DNA from: Syntrophomonadaceae bacterium
Lineage (GTDB): Bacteria > Bacillota > Dethiobacteria > DTU022
Length of the DNA: 48,130 nt
Assembly (NCBI GenBank): GCA_007119965.1
Contig: SKOR01000077.1
Span: 1 to 48,130, forward strand
Direction of reading: 5' to 3'
This document shows positions 17,252-25,725 of the stretch, piece after piece. The notes below the pieces were generated by a model. That model saw only the letters and a list, made by a program, of their open reading frames with translations. It ran no database searches and was not told the origin of the DNA. The translations under genes were made by a program, and so were the position numbers. Within the stretch, counting starts at the first letter, position 1, and every line of letters begins with the position of its first letter.

Positions 17252-17686
17252 ATGACCGACATAACAGCAGCTTCAGGAATTCCATCAGCACAGAGTTACG
17301 CTGCCGGTGCTGCTGCCGGGCAGGCGCCAAATCAACAATTCAATACCGACCTCTTCCTGCAGCTTTTGGTGACCCAGCTGCGCTACCAGGATCCGATGTC
17401 CGGCAGTCAGGACACAGGAGAAATGATTACTCAGCTAAGCATGTTTACCCTGTTGGAGCAGGTCGTGCAGATGCAGGCGACAGTTGAAAAACAGGCTTTA
17501 GCCCAGGACAGGCAGCAGGCCCTGAGCCTGCTGAACAAAGAAGTTGATGTGTTCGGTTTTGACGGGGAGACGGTCAGCGGAACTGTCACTGCGATAGAGT
17601 TTACAGGGACAGGCCCGCAGCTTACTATAAACGGCCGCGAATATCCGCTCAGCTCGCTTTTAAGAGTGGAAGGAGGCAGCGCCTAA
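17252..17686 (+). CDS. flgD: Hook cap / scaffolding protein FlgD
   Basis: A 144-residue protein with AAAGGAGG upstream. The FlgD N-terminal signature is clear: FLQLLVTQLRYQDPMSGSQD, followed by EMITQLSMFTLLEQV. The C-terminal half (EVDVFGFDGETVSGTVTAIE, LTINGREYPLSSLLRV) is the short Tudor-like segment. The additional FlgD immunoglobulin-like domain found in enterics is absent, as is usual in Gram-positive bacteria. FlgD caps the growing hook and lets FlgE subunits fold. Confidence 0.95.
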   Translation: MTDITAASGIPSAQSYAAGAAAGQAPNQQFNTDLFLQLLVTQLRYQDPMSGSQDTGEMITQLSMFTLLEQVVQMQATVEKQALAQDRQQALSLLNKEVDVFGFDGETVSGTVTAIEFTGTGPQLTINGREYPLSSLLRVEGGSA

Positions 17687-17687
17687 G

Positions 17688-18086
17688 ATGGTCAATAAAA
17701 CAGGTCCGCATTTTAAACCGGTTACTCCTGCTGGTAAACCTGGATCAGGCCAGGTTGTCCGCAAATCCCACCAAAAGGTCGAAGCCGGCATCTCTTTTCA
17801 CCAGGTGCTTGATAAACTGCAGGAAAAGCAGAAAGTAGTCTTCTCTGCACACGCCCGTGAGCGGATCCAGAGCCGCAAAATCGAGTTGGGCGAAGAAGAC
17901 CTGCACAAGATTGAGGACGCAATTGATCAAGTAAAAGCAAAAGGATCACGTTCTTCCCTGCTTATGTTTGGTGAAGTGGCCCTCCTGGCCAGCGTCACAA
18001 ACCGCACTATAATCACAGCGGTAGACAGGGCGGAAGAAGGGGAACAAATCTTTACCGGTATTGACAGCGCGGTTATTTTAAGATAA
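17688..18086 (+). CDS. Flagellar operon protein, TIGR02530 type
   Basis: A 132-residue protein starting one base after the flgD stop. The core reads FSAHARERIQSRKIELGEED, then DQVKAKGSRSSLLMFGEVAL and ASVTNRTIITAVDRAEEGEQ, ending in FTGIDSAVIL. This matches the small conserved family (TIGR02530) found between flgD and flgE in Gram-positive flagellar operons. Its function is not established. The first 45 residues are polar and likely flexible. The fixed place beside the hook cap suggests a hook-assembly role, by inference only. Confidence 0.88.
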   Translation: MVNKTGPHFKPVTPAGKPGSGQVVRKSHQKVEAGISFHQVLDKLQEKQKVVFSAHARERIQSRKIELGEEDLHKIEDAIDQVKAKGSRSSLLMFGEVALLASVTNRTIITAVDRAEEGEQIFTGIDSAVILR

Positions 18087-18184
18087 AGGTCGGACCTCCT
18101 TTGAGGAAACCTTGACCTGCCGAATGATCGAAGCAGGGCGCCGCGCAGCTAAAGACTAAAATCAGCTAAAAGGAGGCTGCATCA

Positions 18185-19687
18185 GTGATAAGATCAATGA
18201 GTACTGCTGTCACAGGCCTGCGGGGCCATCAGCAAAAACTTGATGTAATCGGTAACAACATTGCCAATGTGAACACCGTTGGTTTCAAAATGTCCCAGGC
18301 CCGCTTCGAAGACCTGCTCAGCCAGACCGTCCAGGGCGCTACCGGCCCACAGGACCGTGGCGGGATCAACCCCTCCCAGGTCGGCATGGGTATGCGCATT
18401 TCTTCTATTACCGATATCCATTCCCAGGGGGCAATTACCAGCACCGATCGTGAAACCGACCTGGCTATTGAGGGCGCGGGCTACTTTGTAGTTGGTGACG
18501 GCACGGGTAATGAGTATTATACCAGGGCCGGTTCTTTCGGCCTTGATGCCAATGGTACCCTGGTTAACGATAACGGGATGTTTCTCCTGGGAGTTCGCGG
18601 CGGTGCCGACTTAGAGCAGATCAATATTCCCCTGGGCGATGAAATGGTGGCCCAGGCTACCGGGTATATGCGTTTTGCCGGCAATCTCGATTCACGGTTA
18701 AGTCCTGCTTACAGCGTCTCTCTCAGCGGTGCAGACGATGGAACATACCAAATTACCTTTAATATTGACGGTGCAGCTGTAACCACCGCTGCCCTTGATT
18801 ATAACGCTACAGCCCTCGATGTCAGGGACGCCCTCGAAGCGACCGCTGCCATTGAAGATGTCTCCGTTACAGGTTTGGGTACCGATAACAATCCTTTCAT
18901 CATCTCGATCAACGAGACTTTTCCTGCCGGCAGCCCGATTACACTGGGAGATATTACAGGAGATGCCGATTTCAACGGTACTATCAGCTCCCATCCTGCA
19001 GGCCACAGTTACGAGTACTATGCTTTCGACTCTCTCGGCAACCGCTTTACCGTCGATTATGCATTCACCAACAGCGGGGTAAACCGTTGGGACTATACGG
19101 TCAATGTTTTTGATGAGAACGAAAACCTGATTCCCCTGAGTGGCGGGGGTTCAGGTTCACTGTTTTTTAATGCCAGGGGCAACCTTGACACGGAACAAAC
19201 TGATATCGAGCCGCTGGAATTTAACCCGGCCGGCGCCGAACCGATCGTAGCGGGCCTGGACTTTGACAGCGTCAGCCAGCTTGCCGGCTCGAACAGCCTG
19301 GTAGTCCGTGAGCAGAATGGCCACGGGGCCGGTGAACTCTCCGGCTTCTATATAAACCGCACCGGCATGGTTGTCGGCACCTTTACTAACGGCATGGTTG
19401 AGAACCTGGGCCAAATACAGACAGCTACCTTTTCCAATCCCGAGGGCCTGGCTAAACAGGGTGGCAATCTATTTTCAGCGACCCTCAACTCGGGCGATCC
19501 GATTACGGGCAATCCCGGTGCAGGCGGACGCGGGCTTGTTCAGTCTTCGGCCCTCGAAATGTCCAATACCGACCTTGCTTACGAATTTACGGAGCTGATT
19601 ACCACCAGCCGCGCTTTTCAGGCCAACACCAGGGTGGTTACCACTTCCGATGAAGTTCTGGTTGAAGTGGTCAACATGAAGCGGTAA
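18185..19687 (+). CDS. flgE: Flagellar hook protein FlgE
   Basis: A 500-residue protein starting at GTG 18185 (ATG 18197 also possible), with AAAGGAGG upstream. The N-terminus has DVIGNNIANVNTVGFKMSQA and later ETDLAIEGAGYFVVGDGTG, and the C-terminus ELITTSRAFQANTRVVTTSD, all diagnostic of FlgE. About residues 178-265 form a module unlike the usual FlgE D2: TYQITFNIDGAAVTTAALDY, NATALDVRDALEA and VSVTGLG. It resembles a repeat unit known from large secreted bacterial surface proteins. The hook polymer transmits torque to the filament. The flbD gene that often follows is missing. Confidence 0.95.
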   Translation: MIRSMSTAVTGLRGHQQKLDVIGNNIANVNTVGFKMSQARFEDLLSQTVQGATGPQDRGGINPSQVGMGMRISSITDIHSQGAITSTDRETDLAIEGAGYFVVGDGTGNEYYTRAGSFGLDANGTLVNDNGMFLLGVRGGADLEQINIPLGDEMVAQATGYMRFAGNLDSRLSPAYSVSLSGADDGTYQITFNIDGAAVTTAALDYNATALDVRDALEATAAIEDVSVTGLGTDNNPFIISINETFPAGSPITLGDITGDADFNGTISSHPAGHSYEYYAFDSLGNRFTVDYAFTNSGVNRWDYTVNVFDENENLIPLSGGGSGSLFFNARGNLDTEQTDIEPLEFNPAGAEPIVAGLDFDSVSQLAGSNSLVVREQNGHGAGELSGFYINRTGMVVGTFTNGMVENLGQIQTATFSNPEGLAKQGGNLFSATLNSGDPITGNPGAGGRGLVQSSALEMSNTDLAYEFTELITTSRAFQANTRVVTTSDEVLVEVVNMKR

Positions 19688-19698
19688 ATAAAAAGTGT

Positions 19699-19731
19699 CC
19701 GGCCGGAAGGAAGTTAAAGCCTTCCGGCCGG
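19699..19731 (+). terminator. GC-rich hairpin between flgE and motA, partial terminator or mRNA processing hairpin
   Basis: A perfect 12-base inverted repeat, CCGGCCGGAAGG at 19699-19710 and CCTTCCGGCCGG at 19720-19731, encloses a 9-base loop. It is very stable but lacks a T tract, so it may be a leaky terminator or an RNA-stability element setting the ratio of hook to stator gene transcripts. Confidence 0.55.
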
Positions 19732-19757
19732 CAGTCTAAAAAGCGGAGCGACCTGTC

Positions 19758-20585
19758 ATGAAAAAGTTTGATCTGTTATCAATAATTGGTATTGTCCTCG
19801 GGGGCACCCTTGTTGTCCTGAGCATTATTTTTGAGGGCGATCTCAGGGCTTTCTGGAATCCAGCCGGCCTGATGATCACCGTCGGCGGTTCTACGGGGGC
19901 ATTACTGGTCAGTTTCCGGCTTGATGAAATAAAAACCGTCCTGCAGGTTACTAAAAAGGCTTTTGTGCGCAAAGATGAATCAATTCTTGATCTGCATGCC
20001 CGCTTTGTTGACCTGGCCCAGAAAGCCCGTCGCGAGGGGCTCCTGGTGTTGGAAGATGAGCTGGAAGAAATTGATGATGAATTTCTGCGCAACGGGCTGC
20101 AGATGGTTATCGACGGTTTCGAGCCCGATAATATCCGCAACATCCTCAATGCCGAGCTTTCTTCACTGGAAGGAAGGCATGAACTGGGACAGGGCCTTTT
20201 CCGGACCTGGGGGGGCTTAACCCCCGCGTTCGGGATGATCGGAACCCTGATCGGACTGGTCTTAATGCTGGCAGATCTTGACGATCCCAGTGCTATCGGG
20301 CCGGGAATGGCCGTTGCGCTGCTTACGACGCTTTACGGTTCGCTGATTGCCAACCTGATTTTGCTGCCCCTGGCGAACAAGCTGACTATCTACAGTAACG
20401 ATGAAATCAGGTTGAAAGAAATTATTGTCGAAGCACTGCTCGCCCTGCAGAGCGGAATAAACCCGCGCTTACTGCAGGAGCAGATCAAATCGTACTTCTC
20501 ACCCCTTGAAAAGAAAAAACTGGAAGATGCAAATAAGCGCCCTGAAGATGACGATGATGTAGAGGACGTGTTGGTCAATGTCTAG
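19758..20585 (+). CDS. motA: Motor stator protein MotA
   Basis: A 275-residue membrane protein. Four membrane segments can be read: about residues 7-26, 33-52, 155-175 and 188-210. The conserved segments FRTWGGLTPAFGMIGTLIGL and MAVALLTTLYGSLIANLILL contain the prolines and polar residues of the ion channel. A cytoplasmic loop (about 60-150) with ESILDLHARFVDLAQKARRE and DGFEPDNIRNILNAE engages FliG. The tail is unusually acidic (EDDDDVEDV). It overlaps motB by eight bases. The coupling ion, proton or sodium, cannot be settled from this sequence. Confidence 0.95.
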   Translation: MKKFDLLSIIGIVLGGTLVVLSIIFEGDLRAFWNPAGLMITVGGSTGALLVSFRLDEIKTVLQVTKKAFVRKDESILDLHARFVDLAQKARREGLLVLEDELEEIDDEFLRNGLQMVIDGFEPDNIRNILNAELSSLEGRHELGQGLFRTWGGLTPAFGMIGTLIGLVLMLADLDDPSAIGPGMAVALLTTLYGSLIANLILLPLANKLTIYSNDEIRLKEIIVEALLALQSGINPRLLQEQIKSYFSPLEKKKLEDANKRPEDDDDVEDVLVNV

Positions 20586-21336
20586 ACGCCGCAGGAAAAA
20601 ACAGGAGCAACCGGGCAGCCCTCTCTGGATGACCACATACTCAGATATGGTTACCCTGCTGCTGACTTTCTTTATCCTGCTCTACACCATGTCTGTTATC
20701 GATATAGAGCGGTTTCAGACAGTAATTATCTCCATCCAGACTTCTTTCCTGGGCCATACGGGAATAATGGATCAGACCCCGGAAACAAGAGATTCGCCTG
20801 AAGAGTCTATGGAATTTGAAGAGGGTTTTATTTCTGAAGCGGATCTGCTGGAACGGGCCCGGGAAGCTGAGGAAATAATAGCCGAAGTGCGGTTATTCCT
20901 GACTGAACTCGGTATCGAAGCGGAAGCCGAGGTAAGCCTTGATGAACGGGGTATTGTTTTGGAATTGCCTGACTACCTTTTTTTCGAGCGGGCCAGGGCT
21001 GACCTGAAGCCGGAGGCCAGGGATATTCTAGATAAATTTTCAGAGCTTTTCCTGCGCCTCGATCGCAGTATTATTGTTGAGGGGCATACCTGTAACCTGC
21101 CAATTAACGTGCCTGAATTCCCCAGCAACTGGGAACTTGCGGTCATCAGGGCAGTGCGGGTAACCCGCTACCTGGTTGAGGAAAAAGGCCTGGATCCCCG
21201 CTACCTGAAGGCTACAGGGTACGGTGAGTTCAACCCGTTAGAGCCCAATGTCAGCCCCGAAGCGAGAGCCAGGAACCGCCGGGTAACCATGGTTATCTCT
21301 TTGCAGCGGCCTGAACTGCTGCGTGAAGCATATTAA
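20578..21336 (+). CDS. motB: Motor stator protein MotB (OmpA-like peptidoglycan binding)
   Basis: A 252-residue protein with a positive N-terminus (SRRRRKKQ), one membrane segment, and the ion-binding aspartate at D23 in TYSDMVTLLLTFF. The C-terminal OmpA-like domain (about 125-245) has ADLKPEARDILDKFSELF, FPSNWELAVIRAVRV and ARARNRRVTMVIS. In the usual GHTDN motif of the peptidoglycan-binding site the aspartate is replaced by cysteine here (GHTCN, C172). The expected arginine in the following helix is kept. MotB anchors the MotA/MotB stator to the wall. It is translationally coupled to motA. Confidence 0.95.
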   Translation: MSRRRRKKQEQPGSPLWMTTYSDMVTLLLTFFILLYTMSVIDIERFQTVIISIQTSFLGHTGIMDQTPETRDSPEESMEFEEGFISEADLLERAREAEEIIAEVRLFLTELGIEAEAEVSLDERGIVLELPDYLFFERARADLKPEARDILDKFSELFLRLDRSIIVEGHTCNLPINVPEFPSNWELAVIRAVRVTRYLVEEKGLDPRYLKATGYGEFNPLEPNVSPEARARNRRVTMVISLQRPELLREAY

Positions 21337-21354
21337 AGACAGGAGTTGATTCAG

Positions 21355-21858
21355 TTGACGCCAAAAACTCGTGACGAGGAAAGCGAAACTGTCGAAAAGA
21401 CAGAAAAAAAGAAAAAAAAGCGCAAGCCGCTTCTGTTTGTACTAATCCCGGTTCTGCTCCTGGTTATAGGCGGACTTGCCTTTGTTTTCCTGGGCGACAG
21501 CTTGCCTTTTATTAGCTCCGGATCAGAGGATAGTGCGGATACTGTTGATGGCCCGCCGCGACATTTATATGCAATGAGTGAGTTCCAGGTCAACCTGGCT
21601 GACCCCGGAACCAGGCGGTTTTTGAGGATGAAAATTGATCTGGCTTACGATGAACGGGCCCTGACCAGGGAAATTGAAGAGCGCGAATCTGAGCTGCGTT
21701 CGCATATTATTGCTATACTGCGCAGTAAATTTGTTATAGATCTTGAAGAGCCCGGGGGCATGAAAGAACTGGAGCGCGACCTCCTGGATCAGCTGAACAG
21801 CGTGCTTGATAAAGGTCAAATCGAAGCTATTTATTATAAAGAGTTTATATTTCAGTAG
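21355..21858 (+). CDS. fliL: FliL, stator-associated basal body protein
   Basis: A 167-residue protein; AGGAG at 21341-21345 favours the start at TTG 21355 over TTG 21346. A lysine-rich N-terminus (KTEKKKKKRK) precedes one membrane segment, PLLFVLIPVLLLVIGG. The external domain shows the FliL pattern: MSEFQVNLADPGTRRFLRMK, IDLAYDE, and near the end LERDLLDQLNSVLDKGQIEA. FliL rings surround the stator and help it bear load. Location after motAB is common. Confidence 0.92.
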   Translation: MTPKTRDEESETVEKTEKKKKKRKPLLFVLIPVLLLVIGGLAFVFLGDSLPFISSGSEDSADTVDGPPRHLYAMSEFQVNLADPGTRRFLRMKIDLAYDERALTREIEERESELRSHIIAILRSKFVIDLEEPGGMKELERDLLDQLNSVLDKGQIEAIYYKEFIFQ

Positions 21859-21877
21859 CTCGTGAGGAGATTAAACC

Positions 21878-22270
21878 ATGGCGAATGATCCCTGGAATGA
21901 AAGACAGCCTGATTTTAGTCAGGCAGGCGGCCCTGAAATAAAAAAGGTCGTTTTTAAACCATTAAAAGAATCGACGCCGGTTTCATCAATGCGCGGCATA
22001 GCGCCGGAATTTCACGGTGTCGATTTGAATATCGGCGCTGAACTGGGAAAAGTGACCATAAAGGTTCGCGATATGATCAACCTCGAAGAGGGTTCAGTGC
22101 TTAAACTGAACCGGGTGGCTGATGAAAAAGTCCTGATCCTGGTTAACGAATCACCGTTTGCTCATGGTGAGGTCGTAGTTATAAATGATCGCTTCGGGGT
22201 CAGGGTTACTTCCCTGGTCAGTGAAGACGATAACGAAGAAAATGACTCCGTGAAAGGAAAAGACAGCTGA
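21878..22270 (+). CDS. fliN: FliN-type SpoA-domain switch protein, first of three
   Basis: A 130-residue protein with one SpoA (FliN/FliM C-terminal) domain at about residues 48-112: GVDLNIGAELGKVTIKVRDM, then LEEGSVLKL, ESPFAHGEVVVINDRFGVRV. The first 45 residues are polar and lack a FliM-like CheY-binding motif. FliN forms the lower part of the switch C ring and docks FliH. Two other SpoA proteins are encoded at 34.5 and 34.9-36.7 kb. This copy sits with the export-gate genes rather than beside fliM, so its role could be in docking the export ATPase; that is inference. Confidence 0.85.
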   Translation: MANDPWNERQPDFSQAGGPEIKKVVFKPLKESTPVSSMRGIAPEFHGVDLNIGAELGKVTIKVRDMINLEEGSVLKLNRVADEKVLILVNESPFAHGEVVVINDRFGVRVTSLVSEDDNEENDSVKGKDS

Positions 22271-22272
22271 TT

Positions 22273-22653
22273 ATGAGTGACTACGTATTGATTCTCCAGT
22301 CAATGGCTTTTATGTTGATCATTGTGCTTTTAGCTTACCTGGCGCTGCGCTACGGCTTAAAGTCTGTATACAAGGGGTTCAACGGGGGGTATATGAAGAT
22401 CCTGGAAAGAACGCCCCTCGATCCCAAAAGTGGAAGTTCACTGCTCCTGGTTCAGGTTGGCAAAGAAATATACCTTGTCGGCGCTACCCAGGGAGGGGTT
22501 AACCTGTTGAAAACATTTAACTGGCAGGATTTACAATATGCCGATTCTGAAAGCGTTGAAAAACAAGCTAACTTTAAGGATTCATTTGCCAGGGTTCTGA
22601 ATGGCTTCAGGAAGGGAAATCAAAAAGATGAAGACAACGGGGGCAGCAGATGA
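22273..22653 (+). CDS. fliO: FliO, flagellar export gate assembly protein
   Basis: A 126-residue protein two bases after fliN. One membrane segment at about residues 10-30 (SMAFMLIIVLLAYLALRYGL) is followed by a small soluble domain, MKILERTPLDPKSGSSLLLV, then VGKEIYLVGATQGGVNLLK, typical of FliO/FliZ. FliO helps the FliP ring form. It overlaps the start of fliP by four bases (ATGA), matching the usual fliO-fliP-fliQ-fliR order. Confidence 0.88.
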   Translation: MSDYVLILQSMAFMLIIVLLAYLALRYGLKSVYKGFNGGYMKILERTPLDPKSGSSLLLVQVGKEIYLVGATQGGVNLLKTFNWQDLQYADSESVEKQANFKDSFARVLNGFRKGNQKDEDNGGSR

Positions 22654-23429
22654 CAGGAAGTCTTAAGAGGGTCATTATCCTTACCCTTCTGTTAGCGCTT
22701 ATCCTAACTTTCTTTTTTCCGGCCGAAAGTTTTGCTCAGCCGCCGATTCAGATCCCGGAGGTAAACCTGCAGATAGGCGGAGAGGGCGACGAAGATCCGG
22801 AAAGCCTGGTCGGCTTTTTGCAGCTGCTGCTGGTTCTCGCGTTGCTGACCCTGGCCCCTGCTTTCGTGATGCTGACGACCTCTTTTACCAGGATTGTCAT
22901 TGTTCTGTCTTTTACCCGTAATGCCATGGCTACCCAGCAGATTCCGCCGAACCAGGTGCTGGTCGGCCTGGCCCTGTTCCTTACATTTTTTGTGATGCAG
23001 CCTACCCTGGCTGTAATTAATGAAACCGCAGTACAGCCCTATATCGAAGGTGAGATTGATCAGGAAACCGCCCTTGAGCTGGGGGCCGAACCGCTTAGGA
23101 ATTTCATGTACTACCATACGAGGGAAAAAGACCTGGCCCTGTTTGTTGATATTTCGGGAATGGAACAGCCGGAAACCCAGGATGACATACCTTTACATGT
23201 TTTGGTTCCGTCATTTATTATCAGCGAATTGAAAACAGCTTTTCAGATGGGCTTTATGCTTTATGTGCCGTTTTTGATCATTGATATGGTTGTCGCCAGC
23301 ACACTTATGTCGATGGGGATGTTCATGCTGCCGCCCGTAATTGTGTCGATGCCTTTCAAGCTGCTGCTTTTTATACTGGTCGATGGATGGCACCTCGTGG
23401 TCAGTTCGCTGCTGCTGAGCTTTAACTAA
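22650..23429 (+). CDS. fliP: Flagellar export gate protein FliP
   Basis: A 259-residue membrane protein. A cleavable signal peptide is visible at residues 1-30, ending AESFA before QPP. The FliP signatures LTTSFTRIVIVLSFTRNAMA and FIISELKTAFQMGFMLYVPF are present, with GMFMLPPVIVSMPFKLLLF near the end. Five FliP subunits form the core of the export pore together with FliQ and FliR. The start overlaps the fliO stop. Confidence 0.97.
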   Translation: MTGSLKRVIILTLLLALILTFFFPAESFAQPPIQIPEVNLQIGGEGDEDPESLVGFLQLLLVLALLTLAPAFVMLTTSFTRIVIVLSFTRNAMATQQIPPNQVLVGLALFLTFFVMQPTLAVINETAVQPYIEGEIDQETALELGAEPLRNFMYYHTREKDLALFVDISGMEQPETQDDIPLHVLVPSFIISELKTAFQMGFMLYVPFLIIDMVVASTLMSMGMFMLPPVIVSMPFKLLLFILVDGWHLVVSSLLLSFN

Positions 23430-23443
23430 AGGAGAGCTGCTTT

Positions 23444-23710
23444 GTGACACCTGACGGATTGCTGAATATAGTACAGCAGGCAATTGTGATAATCCTGATT
23501 ATGGTAGCCCCGATCCTGGCCTCGGGTTTGGCTGTAGGCCTTACTGTAAGTATCCTGCAAGCTACGACCCAGATCCAGGAGCCGACCCTGGCTTTTGTAC
23601 CTAAAATTATAGCTGTCCTGCTTGCCGTAATGGTCTTCGGCGGCTGGGTTTTCAGCAATGTTGTCCAGTTTACCCTGCAGCTCTGGGGTGAGGGGTTAAC
23701 GATGCTTTGA
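23444..23710 (+). CDS. fliQ: Flagellar export gate protein FliQ
   Basis: An 88-residue protein with two membrane helices, starting at GTG 23444 behind AAAGGAGAG. The first helix is AIVIILIMVAPILASGLAVG and is followed by the family motif VSILQATTQIQEPTLAFVPK; the second helix is IIAVLLAVMVFGGWVF. Length and motif are those of FliQ. Four copies wrap around the FliP/FliR pore. Confidence 0.96.
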   Translation: MTPDGLLNIVQQAIVIILIMVAPILASGLAVGLTVSILQATTQIQEPTLAFVPKIIAVLLAVMVFGGWVFSNVVQFTLQLWGEGLTML

Positions 23711-23846
23711 CCCTGCCCGGAGATAATAAACGGCCGGTGCCGTATCAATACTGGAGCCCGAAAGATTACTATAATCTGCAGCCATGATCAAGGGCTTCAG
23801 TGTTGATGCGGCAGTACCGGGAAAGGTGGCGATTGGAGGCAAAAAA

Positions 23847-24626
23847 GTGGAAGGAATTTTCCCCCTGGATTTAAATAACTGGCTGGCCTACCTTTTTATC
23901 TGGGCCCGCCTGATGGGCATAGTGTTTTTGTTTCCATATTTCAGTTACCAGGGGATCCCGTTTACTTTACGCCTTTACCTTTCACTGGTAATCGCCCTTT
24001 TAATTTTCCTGTCTCTGGAAACCAGGCCCGAATTAGATTTGCGCATGCCGCTCGAGATGGTGCTATTGCTGGGCAAAGAAGTTTTAACCGGTTTGGCGCT
24101 AGGCTACCTGGTTACCCTGATGTTTTCCGTATTTCTGAATGCGGGACAGATGGTGGATTTAAAAGCCGGGCTAATGCTTTCGGGGGTTTTCGAACCACAG
24201 TTTGGCAGCCAGGTTACCTTTATGGGCCAATTTTATTACCTGATAGCCCTGGTTTTTTTCCTGACCCTGAACGGGCACCACTATTTTTTGAAGGCTCTGG
24301 CAGACAGTTATGAGATTATTCCGCTGGACTCTGCGTTTATGGGGTTGGGCACGGTAGAGGGCATGGTCAGGATTTTTGCCGAGATGTTTGCCCTTGCCTT
24401 CCAGATGGTAGCGCCGATTGTGATTATTCTGATGATTATGGATATAGCCCTTGGTCTGATAGCCAAGACGGTCCCCCAGATTCACGTCTTCATCCTGGGG
24501 TTGCCTTTGAAAATTGCTTTATCAATGCTGCTTTTTGCAATTTTGCTGCCTGCTTTTGGTGTAGTCTGGGAAGGTTACCTGGAGCAGTTCATAAAAAACA
24601 TATACCGGGTAATGCAGGGGTGGTGA
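23847..24626 (+). CDS. fliR: Flagellar export gate protein FliR
   Basis: A 259-residue membrane protein with about six helices. The frame opens at ATG 23784, but GTG 23847 has TTGGAGGC seven bases upstream and gives the usual FliR N-terminus (MEGIFPLDLNNWLAYLFIWA) and length. Conserved stretches include RLMGIVFLFPYFSYQGIPFT, GQMVDLKAGLMLSGVFEPQF, and VPQIHVFILGLPLKIALSML near the end. FliR completes the FliP5-FliQ4-FliR1 pore. The 136 bases between fliQ and this start hold no gene; a TATAAT-like word near 23771 has no matching -35 box. Confidence 0.95.
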   Translation: MEGIFPLDLNNWLAYLFIWARLMGIVFLFPYFSYQGIPFTLRLYLSLVIALLIFLSLETRPELDLRMPLEMVLLLGKEVLTGLALGYLVTLMFSVFLNAGQMVDLKAGLMLSGVFEPQFGSQVTFMGQFYYLIALVFFLTLNGHHYFLKALADSYEIIPLDSAFMGLGTVEGMVRIFAEMFALAFQMVAPIVIILMIMDIALGLIAKTVPQIHVFILGLPLKIALSMLLFAILLPAFGVVWEGYLEQFIKNIYRVMQGW

Positions 24627-24630
24627 AAGC

Positions 24631-25707
24631 ATGTTCCTTTTCTTTTACGAGGGAGGAGACAAAACAGAAGAGCCAACGCCGCACAGGCTCAGGGAAGCCC
24701 GCCGCAAGGGGCAGGTTTTCAAGAGCATGGAGCTTAATTCAGCACTCAATATTATTGGTGTAATGGCACTTTTAATGGCTTTCAGCTCTATTGCCTTCAG
24801 GGGTTTTGAAGATGTGCTTTACAATTTTATAGGGGACATGCTGATCCTGCCGCTTACATTTGCCAACACCCAGGCAGTTTTCCAGAAAGCGATCATGCAC
24901 TACCTTGCAATAATGGCGCCGATTTTTGCCGTAGCCCTTGTAGTTGGTGTTGCTTCGAACCTGGTTCAGGTCGGCTTCCTGACCTCGACCGAACAGATGG
25001 CTCCCCAGCTGAAAAGGATAAACCCACTTGAAGGGTTAAAAAAGATTGTTTCCAAAAAAGCCCTGTTCGAAATGGTCAAGGCGATCCTGAAAATAGTGAT
25101 TATCAGTACAGTTACTTATCTGTTTGTGGTCAGCAGAATAGAAAACCTCCTGCTGTTGGTTAACCAGCCTGTAGCTGTGAGCCTGAATTATTTTTGGCAT
25201 ACGATTACAGCGCTGGGTCTGGTTGTCGGGCTGGTATTCCTCTTGCTGGCTTTTATGGATTACCTCTTTCAACGTTATGAGCACAAAACGAGCCTGAAAA
25301 TGAGCCGTAAAGAGATTAAAGATGAACACAAGCATATGGAAGGCGATCCACTGGTTAAGTCAAAACTGAGGGAGAAACAACGGCAACTGGCCAGGGAGAG
25401 GATGATCCAGGATGTGCCTTCAGCCGATGTTGTCATTACCAACCCGACAGAACTGGCAGTGGCCCTGGTTTACAAGGCAGGGCAGGACGGCGCTCCTAAA
25501 ATAACAGCAATGGGCGCTGCAATTATGGCCCGCAGAATAAGGGAAGTTGCCAGGAAAAATGATATTGCTATTATTGAAAATCCTCCTGTAGCACAAATGC
25601 TCTGGAAATACGGTAATATCGGCGAGGAAATTCCGGTTGAACTATACCAGGCAGTGGCTGAAATTATGGCTGCGGTATACAGGATACGTGAAAAGAGCTT
25701 TGGATAA
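24631..25707 (+). CDS. flhB: FlhB, export gate and substrate-specificity switch
   Basis: A 358-residue protein starting four bases after fliR. The N-terminus GGDKTEEPTPHRLREARRKG is the FlhB hallmark and is followed by four membrane segments. The cytoplasmic domain contains the autocleavage site NPTE with N271, where the commoner motif is NPTH. Downstream are IIENPPVAQMLWKYGNIGEE and IPVELYQAVAEIMAAVYRI. Cleavage after the asparagine switches export from rod/hook to filament substrates, on a signal from FliK. A shorter FlhB-like protein is encoded at 43.2 kb. Confidence 0.97.
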   Translation: MFLFFYEGGDKTEEPTPHRLREARRKGQVFKSMELNSALNIIGVMALLMAFSSIAFRGFEDVLYNFIGDMLILPLTFANTQAVFQKAIMHYLAIMAPIFAVALVVGVASNLVQVGFLTSTEQMAPQLKRINPLEGLKKIVSKKALFEMVKAILKIVIISTVTYLFVVSRIENLLLLVNQPVAVSLNYFWHTITALGLVVGLVFLLLAFMDYLFQRYEHKTSLKMSRKEIKDEHKHMEGDPLVKSKLREKQRQLARERMIQDVPSADVVITNPTELAVALVYKAGQDGAPKITAMGAAIMARRIREVARKNDIAIIENPPVAQMLWKYGNIGEEIPVELYQAVAEIMAAVYRIREKSFG

Positions 25708-25725
25708 TCAGAAGGTGGTTGCATA

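Noticed and set aside
23784-23846. Longer FliR N-terminus from ATG 23784
   Set aside because: It lacks a clear ribosome site and would add 21 residues not found in FliR, while GTG 23847 has a good site.
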